From JAFGSI01 sp041287425 (lineage in GTDB: Bacteria; Chloroflexota; Anaerolineae; Anaerolineales; Villigracilaceae), in the NCBI GenBank assembly GCA_041287425.1, contig JBEULG010000007.1:96976-160975 (forward strand): 64,000 nt of DNA, given 5' to 3'. This document shows positions 1 through 9,838 of this stretch, one piece after another (positions within the stretch are counted from its first letter, which is position 1; each line of letters starts with the position of its first letter). The position numbers were made by a program, and so were the translations under genes. The notes below the pieces were generated by a model. It saw nothing but the letters and a program-made list of their open reading frames with translations, ran no database searches and was not told where the DNA came from.

Positions 1-66
1 TGTGCGCTCATCGGAATTCGACAAAGGGGCCGGGGGAACAGCGGGCGGATAAGATGGTTCTGTCAT
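1..66 (-). CDS. N-terminus of a truncated, unidentified protein
   Basis: The left edge cuts off a minus-strand gene after 22 codons. The visible protein starts MTEPSYPPAVPPAPL and is Pro-rich, like the cytoplasmic heads of other membrane-anchored proteins in this window. Two in-frame ATGs exist (72 and 66). AGGAG lies almost against the first but about 7 nt from the second, so the start at 66 is preferred. No domain is visible and the function is unknown. Confidence 0.6.
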   Translation of the reverse strand, partial: MTEPSYPPAVPPAPLSNSDERT

Positions 67-249
67 GGTCATTCTCCTGAAAAGGTCAACTTCACATTGT
101 CTGCAAACACTTACGCCGTCCACGCGAGAAGGTTGCGGGTTTCGGCGGGGAATTTTGTCCCCCGCCTCACCTGTGCCTGCGGCGCAGGCAGTTCATGAAA
201 GCCGGCTGTAAGCCGACCCCGGGGTCCTTTAAACTCTAAAGTGAAACCA

Positions 250-281
250 ATCAAGGCCCGTGCGTGAGCACAGGCCTTGAT
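250..281 (-). terminator. Intrinsic-terminator-like hairpin after the DUF4870 gene
   Basis: ATCAAGGCC (250-258) pairs perfectly with GGCCTTGAT (273-281), and GTGC/GCAC extends the stem around a GTGA loop. On the minus strand it is followed by the moderately T-rich TTGGTTTCACTTT. It lies 17 nt beyond the stop codon of the gene at 299-610. Confidence 0.65.
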
Positions 282-298
282 CGCATTTCTTGCCGAAG

Positions 299-610
299 TT
301 ACACCCAGCCCTGCTTTTTGATGAAGTCCGTGACGACAGGGATGGTCACGTACTCACCCTGGTAGGCCTTGATGCCCCAGTAGATCATGACGAGGAACAA
401 GATGCTCCCGCAGCCAAGCGTAACGGTCGCCAAAATCGTCAGCACAACGGTTACGGCAAGGGATTGGACAGCATGGAATTTCAAGAAGGGGCGGTTCTTC
501 TTGTCCTCCATCAATAGAATGATGATGGCGATAATCGGAAAGAGATACGCCAGTAAAGCCCATAACTTGTCATCCTGGGTAATTTCGGGGGCGATCGGTT
601 GTTCGCTCAT
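299..610 (-). CDS. Small DUF4870/Tic20-like membrane protein
   Basis: A 103-aa protein. The ATG at 610 (MSEQPIAPEIT) is chosen over an upstream in-frame start because AGGAGG sits 5-6 nt before it. After an acidic head come DDKLWALLAYLFPII, LLMEDKKNRPFLKFHAVQSL, a second hydrophobic segment and a C-terminal amphipathic end. This order (hydrophobic helix, charged loop with an F-x-x-H-A-x-Q-S-L motif, further helices) is typical of the DUF4870/Tic20-like family, whose biochemical role is unknown. It is probably an integral membrane protein with three or so helices. The gene stands alone with a hairpin terminator downstream. Family assignment is from motif memory. Confidence 0.8.
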   Translation of the reverse strand: MSEQPIAPEITQDDKLWALLAYLFPIIAIIILLMEDKKNRPFLKFHAVQSLAVTVVLTILATVTLGCGSILFLVMIYWGIKAYQGEYVTIPVVTDFIKKQGWV

Positions 611-741
611 CGTTTCCTCCTTTGGATTTTTTAGGAATTTTTGATATTGTACATCCAAAGTGGACAAAAAGCAACCGAATTAACGCCGCTTAAGTACTAC
701 TGGCCGCACGCCGGCGCGTTCATCTTTCGGACAAATCGAAG

Positions 742-747
742 TAAAAT
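742..747 (+). promoter_or_regulatory. -10 element 6 nt before the fmt start (leaderless candidate)
   Basis: TAAAAT ends 6 nt before the ATG at 754 and no Shine-Dalgarno sequence is visible. A -35 is poor (TTCATC at 17 nt). Transcription would start at or next to the start codon. Confidence 0.5.
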
Positions 748-753
748 CAGGCC

Positions 754-1698
754 ATGAGCAACCTTCCCCGCGTTGTCTTCATGGGATCGCCGGACTTCGC
801 CGTCCCGACGCTGGAGGCGCTGGCGGCGCGTTACCCGCTCGTCGGCGTGGTGACCCAGCCCGACCGTCCGGCCGGGCGCGGCGGGACCCTCAAGCCGCCC
901 GCCGTCAAAGAGGCCGCTCTGCGCCTCGGCCTGCCTGTCATCCAGCCGGAGAAACTCCGCCAGCCCGAAGCAATGGCGCAACTGCGCGCCTGGGCGCCCG
1001 ACCTGATTGTGGTGGCCGCCTTCGGGCAGATTCTGCGCGCCGAGGTGCTCGACCTGCCGCCCTTCGGCTGTATCAACGTCCACGCTTCGCTGCTGCCGCG
1101 CTGGCGCGGCGCGGCGCCCATCCAGGCCGCAATTTTGGCGGGAGACTCCGAGACCGGCGTCACCATCATGAAGATGGACGCCGGGGTGGATACCGGCCCG
1201 ATTCTCAGTCAGCGCGCCCTTCCCATCGCCCCCGATGAGACCGGCGGCTCGCTCTTTGCAAAACTCTCCCGTCTCGGCGCCGACCTGTTGCTCGAAACCC
1301 TGCCGCGCTATCTGAGCGGCGAACTCGTCCCCCGGCCGCAACCTGAAGAAGGCGTCACCTACGCGCCGATGCTAAAGAAGGAAGACGGCCTGCTCGATTT
1401 CAGCCAGCCGGCTGCGGCGCTCGAACGGCGCGTCCGGGCGATGAACCCCTGGCCGGGGGCCTACTTCGAGTGGCGCGGCGCGCCGCTCAAGGTGCTGCGC
1501 GCCCGCGTCGGCCAGGCACAAAGCCCGGGCACGGGAAGCAGGCTGACGGTCGAGGGACGCCCCGCCCTCGGCTGCGGGGAGGGGATTCTCATCCTCGAGG
1601 AAGTCCAACCGGCGGGCAAAAAGCCCATGCCCGGCAAGGCTTTCCTGGCCGGGGCCAGGGAGTGGACAACATCACTATCAGACCAGGAGACTATCTGA
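754..1698 (+). CDS. fmt: Methionyl-tRNA formyltransferase
   Basis: A 314-aa cytoplasmic enzyme that formylates the amino group of Met-tRNAfMet using 10-formyltetrahydrofolate, for translation initiation. The N-terminal formyltransferase Rossmann domain (about 5-185) has VVFMGSPDFAVPTL and the hallmark NVHASLLPRWRGAAPIQ. Catalytic Asn108, His110 and Asp146 align with the E. coli triad N106/H108/D144. The C-terminal OB-like tRNA-binding domain begins near residue 205 (MLKKEDGLLDF). Length matches the family. The stop codon is followed after 2 nt by glpK, so the two are probably co-transcribed, although def or priA would be the more usual neighbours. No Shine-Dalgarno is seen; see the -10 at 742. 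Confidence 0.96.
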   Translation: MSNLPRVVFMGSPDFAVPTLEALAARYPLVGVVTQPDRPAGRGGTLKPPAVKEAALRLGLPVIQPEKLRQPEAMAQLRAWAPDLIVVAAFGQILRAEVLDLPPFGCINVHASLLPRWRGAAPIQAAILAGDSETGVTIMKMDAGVDTGPILSQRALPIAPDETGGSLFAKLSRLGADLLLETLPRYLSGELVPRPQPEEGVTYAPMLKKEDGLLDFSQPAAALERRVRAMNPWPGAYFEWRGAPLKVLRARVGQAQSPGTGSRLTVEGRPALGCGEGILILEEVQPAGKKPMPGKAFLAGAREWTTSLSDQETI

Positions 1699-1700
1699 CT

Positions 1701-3188
<1,488 letters not shown>

Positions 3189-3249
3189 TGTGTCGGTGCG
3201 GGGCGCGAAGCAGCCTGGAAATGCGGGCCGTCGTCAGGAATCGCAGGGA

Positions 3250-3279
3250 TTGACGCCGGTTCGGGTGGGATGGTAAGAT
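3250..3279 (+). promoter_or_regulatory. Sigma-70-type promoter, leaderless geometry
   Basis: TTGACG (3250-3255), an 18-nt spacer and TAAGAT (3274-3279), followed after 6 nt by the ATG at 3286. There is no room for a Shine-Dalgarno sequence. Confidence 0.65.
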
Positions 3280-3285
3280 GATCGC

Positions 3286-4554
3286 ATGTATTTACGCGGC
3301 TCTAGGTGGAGTATGCGTCAGCGCAGGCGGCGGCCGGTCAACTGGTTCGCGGTCGTGGTCCTTTTGGCGCTGATCGCTTTCTTTACTTACTTCAATGTGG
3401 CCATCGTTCCGACCATTCCCCAGCCTTTCGTGCCGACCCCCACGCCCACGCGCAATCCAGAGTCCTATCTCAGCGAGGCGCAGACGCTGTTCGATCAGGG
3501 GAAACTCTTGCAGGCGATTGCCGTCTATGAGGAGGTCATCCGCCTGACCCCTAGCGACGCTGGCCTGTACGTCTCGCTGGCGCGCGTCCAACTGTTCGCC
3601 GGTCAACCGGCGGAGGCGCTGCAAAACGCCGAACGCGCCCTGCTGCTGGAGCGTGATAATTCGATGGCGCATGCCCTGCGGGGGGCGGCGCTGACTCAGT
3701 TGGGGGACTATCTGATGGCCGAGAGCGCCCTGCAGCGCGCCCTGGAACTCGAACCCAACAACGGCATCGCCCACGCCCTGTACGCCGAACTGCTCGGCAA
3801 TATGTACCTCAACAATAGCGGACCTTTCAATGTCCTCGACCTGGCCATCGAGGAGTCGCGCCTGGGGGTGCAACTGGCGCCTTCTTCGATAGAAGCGCAC
3901 CGGGCGCGCGGCTTCATCCTCGAATTGACCGCCAATTACGAGGTGGCCATCCAGGAATACCAGCAGGCGATTGCCATCAATTCGAACATCCCCGAACTGC
4001 ACCTGGCGCTGGGACGCACCTACCGCGTCACCGGTGTGCTGGATCGCGCCGTCGAGGAGTACACGCTGGCCAACACGCTCAACCCCTCGGACCCGCGGCC
4101 CGATTTGTACACCTCGCGGGTGTATTTCTACACCGGCGAGTATGGGAAAGCGGCGCAATATGCCGAACAAGCCGTCAACGATGACCCGGCCGACGCTTAT
4201 CTGCGCGGCAATTGGGGCGTGATTCTCTATCACAACCTGCAATGGCCAGACGCCGTGACGCAACTCGGCCTGGCGGTCAACGGCGGCGCAACCGACGATG
4301 GACGGACGATTGTCCCCCTCGTGCTGGATGGGTCGGATGGGCGGGTGACCGAGTATTTCTTCACCTACGCGCTCGTCCTGGCGCGGCTGAATCGCTGCAG
4401 CGAAGCCTTGCCAGTGGCGCAGTTGATTCTGACAGCAGTCCCAACCGATGATATCGCCGTTTACAATGCCCAGTTCGCCCTTGGCCTGTGCGAGCAGAGT
4501 TTGCAGTCTTCGCCGGGGGGACAGCCGTCGAACGCTACCGAGACATCCCCATGA
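3286..4554 (+). CDS. Membrane-anchored TPR protein (paralogue 1)
   Basis: A 422-aa protein. A basic head (RQRRRRPVNW) is followed by one membrane segment (about 21-40, WFAVVVLLALIAFFTYF), a Pro/Thr linker (TPTPTRNPESY), then tandem tetratricopeptide repeats. The first is SYLSEAQTLFDQGKLLQAIAVYEE, with further units near 90-125, 125-160, 205-240, 240-275 and 275-310. Topology predicts an extracytoplasmic TPR domain. The downstream gene at 4551 has the same architecture and overlaps by ATGA, so the pair is translationally coupled and arose by duplication. TPRs bind proteins; the partner is unknown. The promoter geometry favours the first ATG over the Met at residue 10. Confidence 0.8.
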   Translation: MYLRGSRWSMRQRRRRPVNWFAVVVLLALIAFFTYFNVAIVPTIPQPFVPTPTPTRNPESYLSEAQTLFDQGKLLQAIAVYEEVIRLTPSDAGLYVSLARVQLFAGQPAEALQNAERALLLERDNSMAHALRGAALTQLGDYLMAESALQRALELEPNNGIAHALYAELLGNMYLNNSGPFNVLDLAIEESRLGVQLAPSSIEAHRARGFILELTANYEVAIQEYQQAIAINSNIPELHLALGRTYRVTGVLDRAVEEYTLANTLNPSDPRPDLYTSRVYFYTGEYGKAAQYAEQAVNDDPADAYLRGNWGVILYHNLQWPDAVTQLGLAVNGGATDDGRTIVPLVLDGSDGRVTEYFFTYALVLARLNRCSEALPVAQLILTAVPTDDIAVYNAQFALGLCEQSLQSSPGGQPSNATETSP

Positions 4555-5963
4555 AAGTCGTCCGCCGGCGCGCTTTGTTCCACGAACACAAGCGCTCGAA
4601 CCTGTATCGGGTATTCATTCTGGTGGTGGTGATTCTGGCGGCTGCCTGGTTTGTGCGTGCCCTGGATAGCGGCGTCGTTCATCATCCTTTTCAACCCTCC
4701 CCTACGCCGACCCGCACGGCGCAGTCGTATGCTCTGGAAGGCGAAGCCTTCTTCGAAGCCGGTTACTTGGACGCCGCAATTGCCGCCTACCAGCAGGCGA
4801 CTTTGGTGGACCCCTCGGCAGCCGACTTGTGGGCCGAACTGGCGCGCATCCAGACGTATTCCTCCAGCCTCGAGACGACCGAACAGCAGCGCCGCGCCCG
4901 CCTCGAGGAGGCCCGTTTCTCCATTGAGCAGGCGGTCGCCCTGGCTCCTGATGACAGCACTGTCCATGCCATCCGCGCCCTGGTGTTGGATTGGAGCGCC
5001 AGCGCGGCCCAGAGCGAAGAAGACCGTCAGGCGCTGTTGATTCAGGCCGAGCAGGCGGCCACGCGGGCGCTGCAATTGGACAACCAGAACGTCCTGGCGC
5101 TGGCCTTCTATGCCGAGGTCCTGGTGGACCAGCAGAAGTGGTCACAGGCGGAGCAGGTCATCCTGCAGGCGGTAGCCCGCGATCCGACGCTCATGGACGT
5201 CCACCGCGTCTACGCCTATGTGCTCGAGTCGACCAGCCGTTACCGGCAGGCCATCGAAGAGTACAACCGGGCGATTGCCATCAACCCCAATCTGACCTTT
5301 CTCTACATTTCCGCCGGACTCAACTACCGCCGCCTGGCTTTCGAAAGTCCCATTCAGGAACAGCGCGATCAACTCTACGCTCAGGCCCTCGAGTACTTTG
5401 ACCGCGCGGCCCGCCTGAACGAGCAACTCGGCATCCAGGATCCGCTCCCCTACGTTGCGATTGCCAAGACCTACTCCCAGCAGGGTGAGTTCTTCGCCGC
5501 CTCGCGGAATATGCTGGTGGCGATTTCGTTCGACACGACCAACCCCGACCTCTATGGGCAACTCGGCATCATCTACTTCAAGGCTCGCAATTACGAAGGT
5601 TCCATTCCGGCCTTGCAATGCGCCGTGCGCGGCTGCGACCCGGAGGTCAGTTGTCAGGCTCGTTTTGGGCAGTCCTGCCAGGGCGATGAGGGGGTGACGG
5701 TCGAAGGCCTGCCGCTTTCGCCCAATACGGTCGTCTATTACTACACCTATGGCTCCGTGCTGGCGGCCCTCAGCCGGCCGCAGCAGAATTACTGTCCCGA
5801 GGCTGTGACCGTCTTGAACGAGGTCCGCGCCGCCTACGGCAGCGACCCCATCATCGCCGCCATCGTGGATGACGGCCTGCAGATTTGCGCCTCGCTGCAA
5901 CAAACGCTGCGCCAATCCACGCCCGTACCGACTCCCACGCCGCTGCCGACTCCCGTCCCCTGA
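4551..5963 (+). CDS. Membrane-anchored TPR protein (paralogue 2)
   Basis: A 470-aa protein starting MKVVRRRALFHEHKRSN at the ATG that overlaps the preceding stop (ATGA). One membrane segment (about 22-39, VFILVVVILAAAWFVRAL) is followed by a Pro/Thr linker (SPTPTRTAQSYALEGEAFF) and TPR units. The unit around IEEYNRAIAINPNLTFLYI closely matches the first paralogue. Cys-containing loops (CAVRGCDPEVSCQARFGQSC) near residues 355-375 could form disulfides outside the cytoplasm. The tail is TPVPTPTPLPTPVP. It probably forms a heteromeric envelope scaffold with its neighbour; the function is unassigned. Confidence 0.8.
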   Translation: MKVVRRRALFHEHKRSNLYRVFILVVVILAAAWFVRALDSGVVHHPFQPSPTPTRTAQSYALEGEAFFEAGYLDAAIAAYQQATLVDPSAADLWAELARIQTYSSSLETTEQQRRARLEEARFSIEQAVALAPDDSTVHAIRALVLDWSASAAQSEEDRQALLIQAEQAATRALQLDNQNVLALAFYAEVLVDQQKWSQAEQVILQAVARDPTLMDVHRVYAYVLESTSRYRQAIEEYNRAIAINPNLTFLYISAGLNYRRLAFESPIQEQRDQLYAQALEYFDRAARLNEQLGIQDPLPYVAIAKTYSQQGEFFAASRNMLVAISFDTTNPDLYGQLGIIYFKARNYEGSIPALQCAVRGCDPEVSCQARFGQSCQGDEGVTVEGLPLSPNTVVYYYTYGSVLAALSRPQQNYCPEAVTVLNEVRAAYGSDPIIAAIVDDGLQICASLQQTLRQSTPVPTPTPLPTPVP

Positions 5964-6022
5964 CGGCTGCCGGGCAGGGGGAAAGCAAATATCAGAATTT
6001 CGTTAATTTTTGCTCCTGCCTC

Positions 6023-6051
6023 TTGACGCTGTTCACAAAGGCAAGTATCAT
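6023..6051 (+). promoter_or_regulatory. groES-groEL promoter
   Basis: TTGACG (6023-6028), a 17-nt spacer and TATCAT (6046-6051), immediately upstream of the CIRCE operator. It is the classic housekeeping promoter of an HrcA-controlled chaperonin operon. Confidence 0.88.
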
Positions 6052-6056
6052 AGCGT

Positions 6057-6083
6057 TTAGCACTCGAAGTCCAAGAGTGCTAA
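6057..6083 (+). promoter_or_regulatory. CIRCE operator (HrcA site)
   Basis: TTAGCACTC-N9-GAGTGCTAA is a perfect 9-9-9 inverted repeat. It overlaps the expected transcription start of groES, so HrcA repressor would block initiation until heat stress. hrcA is not in this window. Confidence 0.96.
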
Positions 6084-6115
6084 TTTGCTGCGAAATCCAT
6101 TTCAGGAGGCGAAGT

Positions 6116-6415
6116 ATGGCTCTTAATCTCAAACCCCTCGGCAACCGCGTGGTGGTCGAACCCATCGAACAGGAAGAGGTCACCGCCGGCGGTATCGTTC
6201 TTCCCGAAACGGCCAAGGAGAAGCCTCAACAGGGCGTCATCTTGGCGATTGGCCCCGGCGCGCGCGACGAAGACGGCAAGCGCATCGCCATGGATGTCGC
6301 TGTGGGCGACAAGGTGCTCTACGCCAAGTATTCGGGCACCGAGGTCAAAGTGGAAGGCAAAAAATTGCTCATCCTGCGCGAGGAAGACATCCTGGCCATC
6401 ATCGAGGGCAAGTAA
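6116..6415 (+). CDS. groES: Co-chaperonin GroES
   Basis: A 99-aa Hsp10 that forms the heptameric lid of GroEL. The start MALNLKPLGNRVVVEPIEQEE has AGGAGG 6-7 nt upstream. The mobile-loop region (EQEEVTAGGIVLPETAKEKPQQG) and C-terminal ILREEDILAIIEGK are typical. It is the first gene of the operon behind the CIRCE site, and groEL follows after 33 nt. A longer in-frame reading that begins at 5885 inside the TPR gene is not the real start. Confidence 0.97.
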   Translation: MALNLKPLGNRVVVEPIEQEEVTAGGIVLPETAKEKPQQGVILAIGPGARDEDGKRIAMDVAVGDKVLYAKYSGTEVKVEGKKLLILREEDILAIIEGK

Positions 6416-6448
6416 CCCCAATCTTGTGAAATCATGGAGGAATAACCT

Positions 6449-8089
6449 ATGGCTGCCAAACAACTTGTTTTCTCTGAGGATGCGCGTCGGCGCTTACAGA
6501 ACGGCATCGACGTGGTTGCGAATGCCGTTGCCACGACCCTTGGCCCTAAAGGCCGCAATGTAGCGCTCGACCGCAAATTCGGCTCCCCCACCATCACGCA
6601 TGACGGCGTGACCGTGGCCAAAGAAATCGAACTGCAAGACCCGTTCGAGAACATGGGCGCTCAGTTGCTCAAGGAAGCCGCGACCAAGACCAACGACATC
6701 GCCGGCGATGGCACCACCACCTCGACCGTCCTGGCGCATGCCATCGTGACCGAAGGCCTGAAGACCCTGGCCGCCGGCGCCAACCCGATGCGCCTCAAAC
6801 TCGGCATCGAGCAGGCAACCGAAGAGGTCGTCAAGGCCCTGCGCAAGATGGCCCAGAAGATCGAAACCAAAGAGGAAATCGCCTCGGTGGCGACCAACTC
6901 GGCTGCTGACCCTGAAATCGGCAACCTCATCGCCGATGTGATGGACAAGGTCGGCAAGGACGGCGTCATCACCGTCGAAGAGTCCAAGTCGCTGCAATTC
7001 GAGACCGAATACGTCGAGGGTATGCAGTTCGACCGCGGCTACATTTCGCCCTATTTCATCACCGACCCCGAACACATGGAGGCGGTGATTCAGGAACCCT
7101 ACATCCTGGTCTATGACAAGAAAATTTCGGCCGCAGCCGACATCGTCCCCCTGCTGGAGAAACTGGTGCAAATCGGCAAGCGCGAACTGGTCGTCATCGC
7201 CGAGGATGTGGACGGCGAGGCCCTCGCCACGCTGGTGCTGAACAAACTGCGCGGCATGCTCAACGTCCTGGCCGTCAAAGCCCCCGGCTTCGGCGACCGC
7301 CGCAAGGCCATGCTGCAGGATATCGCCATCCTGACCGGCGGGCAGGTCATCTCGGAGGAGACCGGCCGCAAACTCGAAACCGCTACCATCCAGGACCTGG
7401 GCCGCTGCGAGAAAGTGGTGGCCGATAAGGACAACACCACCATCGTCGGCGGCAAGGGTGACCCGGCGCAGATCAAGGGCCGCATCGAACAAATCCGCGT
7501 CGAGATTGAAAAGTCCACCAGCGATTACGACAAGGAGAAACTCCAGGAACGCCTGGCGAAACTCTCCGGCGGCGTCGCCATCATCCGCGTCGGCGCGGCG
7601 ACCGAGACCGAGTTGAAAGAAAAGAAGCATCGGGTCGAGGACGCCCTGTCGGCGACGCGGGCGGCCATCGAGGAGGGCATCGTCCCCGGCGGTGAAATCG
7701 TCTTCATCAACGCCATCTCGGCGCTCGACAAGGTCAAGATGGACGGCGAGGACGAGAGCATCGGCGTTTCCATCGTCCGCAAGGCCCTCGAGGCCCCCAT
7801 CCGCAAACTGGCCGAAAACGCCGGGCAGGATGGCGCCGTCATCATCGAGAACGTCCGCCGGCTGGCCAAGGAGCAGAACAACAAGAATCTCGGCTACAAC
7901 GTCATCACCGGCGAATACGTGGATATGCTCAAGGCCGGCATCATCGACCCGCTCAAGGTCGTGCGCGGCGCGCTGGAGAACGCTGCCTCCATCGCGGCGA
8001 TGATTTTGACCACCGAATGCTTGATTACCGATGTGCCCGAAAAAGAAAAAGCCGCCCCGATGCCTCCTGGCGGTGGAATGGATTACTAA
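6449..8089 (+). CDS. groEL: Chaperonin GroEL
   Basis: A 546-aa Hsp60 subunit of the ATP-driven folding chamber. GPKGRNV (32-38), DGVTV and GDGTTT (86-91, with catalytic Asp87) are the nucleotide-binding motifs, and the apical domain spans about 190-375. The C terminus PMPPGGGMDY is a GGM-type tail. ATGGAGG lies about 8 nt before the start. Length is normal for the family. It ends just before an intrinsic terminator at 8110. The opposite strand also has a 607-codon open reading frame, which is a GC-driven shadow. Confidence 0.98.
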   Translation: MAAKQLVFSEDARRRLQNGIDVVANAVATTLGPKGRNVALDRKFGSPTITHDGVTVAKEIELQDPFENMGAQLLKEAATKTNDIAGDGTTTSTVLAHAIVTEGLKTLAAGANPMRLKLGIEQATEEVVKALRKMAQKIETKEEIASVATNSAADPEIGNLIADVMDKVGKDGVITVEESKSLQFETEYVEGMQFDRGYISPYFITDPEHMEAVIQEPYILVYDKKISAAADIVPLLEKLVQIGKRELVVIAEDVDGEALATLVLNKLRGMLNVLAVKAPGFGDRRKAMLQDIAILTGGQVISEETGRKLETATIQDLGRCEKVVADKDNTTIVGGKGDPAQIKGRIEQIRVEIEKSTSDYDKEKLQERLAKLSGGVAIIRVGAATETELKEKKHRVEDALSATRAAIEEGIVPGGEIVFINAISALDKVKMDGEDESIGVSIVRKALEAPIRKLAENAGQDGAVIIENVRRLAKEQNNKNLGYNVITGEYVDMLKAGIIDPLKVVRGALENAASIAAMILTTECLITDVPEKEKAAPMPPGGGMDY

Positions 8090-8109
8090 ACCGGGCGATT
8101 TCGTCCACA

Positions 8110-8140
8110 GGGGCGCAGGCAGACTGCGCCCCTCTTTTTT
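8110..8140 (+). terminator. Rho-independent terminator of groESL
   Basis: A perfect 9-bp stem, GGGGCGCAG (8110-8118) with CTGCGCCCC (8124-8132), has a 5-nt loop and is followed by TCTTTTTT. Confidence 0.93.
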
Positions 8141-8143
8141 CGG

Positions 8144-8149
8144 TATAAT
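8144..8149 (+). promoter_or_regulatory. -10 element 7 nt before the PpiC-like start (leaderless candidate)
   Basis: TATAAT lies directly after the groEL terminator. CAGGGCG separates it from the ATG at 8157. No Shine-Dalgarno and no good -35 (the -35 region would fall in the terminator stem). Confidence 0.6.
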
Positions 8150-8156
8150 CAGGGCG

Positions 8157-9032
8157 ATGATTCCTTCCCTTGCGCGGCGCTCGTGGATCGTCCTCACCCT
8201 GAGCCTGTTTCTGGCGGCCTGCAGCGCCTCTACCCTCGAACCGGCGCCGACTCCCGCGCCCCCCTCCGAATCCCCTACCGCGACCCTACCCCCGACCCCG
8301 ATGGCCGTTCTGGTCAACGGGGAGGGGATTCCCGTCGAGGAGTTTGAGGCCGAACTGGCCCGCTACCAGGCGGCTCATCCGCAGGCCGGCCTCGACCAGG
8401 CGACCAGCGCGGTCATTGATTATTTCGTCAACGAGTTGTTGCTTGCGCAGGGGGCGAGGGCGGCCGGCTATTCCCTGAGCGATGAGGCCCTGGAGGCTCG
8501 GATTGCCAGCCTGGAGGCACAGATAGGGGGGGCGGAGGCGCTGGCTGCCTGGCAAGCCGCTCACGGTTACACGCCCGAGACGTTCCGCCAGGCGCTGCGG
8601 CGTCAGATCGAGGCCGCCTGGATGCGCGACCAGATTGCCGCCTCCGTCCCCGCAACGGCCGAACAGGTACACGTGCAGCAAATTTTGCTCTATAATGAAG
8701 AGGATGCGCGGGCCGTTTTGGCCCAATTGCAGGCGGGCGCCGACTTTTATCAACTGGCCGCCGCCTACGATCCGCTCACGCGCGGCGACTTGGGCTGGTT
8801 CCCGCGCGGTTACCTTCCGGAACCGGCTTTCGAGGCGGCTGCCTTTTCGCTCCAGCCCGGTCAGGTGAGCGACATCCTCCAGACCGAAGCCGGTTATCAC
8901 ATCATCATGGTCGTGGAACGGGATGCCAATCACCCGCTTTCGTCAGATGCCCTGCTGAGCCTGCAATACCGGGCCGTGGACGAATGGCTTGCCAGCCAGC
9001 GCCAGCAGAGCACCATCATCCTGGCTCCCTGA
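8157..9032 (+). CDS. Parvulin-type (PpiC/SurA-like) peptidyl-prolyl isomerase lipoprotein
   Basis: A 291-aa protein. The signal peptide ends in the lipobox LSLFLAAC (Cys about 21), so it is a likely lipoprotein, followed by a Pro/Thr linker. A SurA/PrsA-type chaperone region (about 45-175; MAVLVNGEGIPVEEFEAEL, VIDYFVNELLLAQGA) precedes a rotamase domain (about 178-275; VHVQQILLYNEEDA, GDLGWFPRGYLPEPAFEAAAF, GYHIIMVVERD). The role is folding of exported proteins on the outer face of the membrane, as for PrsA. The start is fixed by the lipobox and the promoter geometry. An upstream in-frame extension into groEL is rejected. The next gene starts 15 nt downstream. Confidence 0.88.
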   Translation: MIPSLARRSWIVLTLSLFLAACSASTLEPAPTPAPPSESPTATLPPTPMAVLVNGEGIPVEEFEAELARYQAAHPQAGLDQATSAVIDYFVNELLLAQGARAAGYSLSDEALEARIASLEAQIGGAEALAAWQAAHGYTPETFRQALRRQIEAAWMRDQIAASVPATAEQVHVQQILLYNEEDARAVLAQLQAGADFYQLAAAYDPLTRGDLGWFPRGYLPEPAFEAAAFSLQPGQVSDILQTEAGYHIIMVVERDANHPLSSDALLSLQYRAVDEWLASQRQQSTIILAP

Positions 9033-9047
9033 TGAGGAGAAATCGTC

Positions 9048-9794
9048 ATGGACCATTTCGATCTTCGTCCCGTAAGCAAAAAGCGTTCGAGCAGTGCCAT
9101 CTGGAATGGGTTGACGCTGCTGGTTTTGATTGCAATCGCCTGCCTGGTGATTTACTTCCTGATTCTGTTCATCAACCCCCAATCGGGGCTGAATCCCTTC
9201 CCGCCCCCGCCCCTGCCCACCCTGATTCAATTCCCCACGCCGACCATGACGCCTCTCCAACTGGAACCGACCTGGACGCCCACCCCGACCATCGAACCAT
9301 CGCCGACCCGCACCCTGGCTCCCAGCTGGACTCCCATCCCGACCAACACCCCCTTCTACATTTTTACGCCGACCTCGATTTTCCCGACCACCCCTGGCGC
9401 GCCGACGCCCACCGCGACCGGCATGCCGGTGGTCGTGAATGTGACCTATATGGATAGCAGCGTCTATCACCCCGAAGCCGGCTGCAACTGGATGGGAATC
9501 GCCGGTCAGGCGGTGGACCGCAACAACAATCCCATTGTCGGCTTGATCGTGTATCTCAAGGGGACGCTGGACGGCGTTCCGGTCGAACGGATGGGGTTGA
9601 CCGGAACGGCGCCCAATTATGGCGCTTCGGGCTTCGAGTTCGTGCTGGCCAATCGGCCGATCGCCTCCAACAATGCGCTCTGGATTCAATTGCAGGATCA
9701 GAGCGGCGAACCGCTCAGCGAGCGGGTTTTCATCAACACCTACGGGGATTGCAGCCGCAATCTGATTCTGGTGCGTTTCCGCCAGGTGCGTTGA
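9048..9794 (+). CDS. Single-pass membrane protein with Pro/Thr linker and C-terminal beta domain
   Basis: A 248-aa protein with GAGGAGA upstream of the ATG. The cytoplasmic head (about 1-20) is followed by a membrane helix (about 25-45, GLTLLVLIAIACLVIYFLILF) and a long Pro/Thr linker rich in TPTPTIEPSPT units. The extracytoplasmic domain of about 120 aa contains CNWMGIAGQAVDRNNNPIVGL, reminiscent of carboxypeptidase-regulatory-like or transthyretin-like folds, and ends NTYGDCSRNLILVRFRQVR. Two Cys could pair. It shares a transcript with the parvulin lipoprotein, so a cell-envelope role is inferred. No specific function can be given. Confidence 0.7.
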   Translation: MDHFDLRPVSKKRSSSAIWNGLTLLVLIAIACLVIYFLILFINPQSGLNPFPPPPLPTLIQFPTPTMTPLQLEPTWTPTPTIEPSPTRTLAPSWTPIPTNTPFYIFTPTSIFPTTPGAPTPTATGMPVVVNVTYMDSSVYHPEAGCNWMGIAGQAVDRNNNPIVGLIVYLKGTLDGVPVERMGLTGTAPNYGASGFEFVLANRPIASNNALWIQLQDQSGEPLSERVFINTYGDCSRNLILVRFRQVR

Positions 9795-9802
9795 AAACCG
9801 GA

Positions 9803-9838
9803 AGAACCCGTTCCTGCGAGGGAACGGGTTCTTCTATT
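9803..9838. terminator. Bidirectional terminator between converging genes
   Basis: A perfect 12-bp stem (9803-9814 with 9821-9832) has a 6-nt loop and lies between the stop at 9794 and the ilvE stop at 9837. It is followed by TCTATTAG on plus and preceded by a T-poor flank on minus. Confidence 0.85.

Noticed and set aside
3189..3245. Third copy of the dispersed repeat (GCGCGAAGCAGCCTGG)
   Set aside because: Only about 15 bases resemble the repeat core; not enough to call homology.
6494..8317. Open frame of 607 codons antisense to groEL
   Set aside because: High-GC codon structure of groEL keeps the opposite strand open; low-complexity composition, no ribosome site, no domain.
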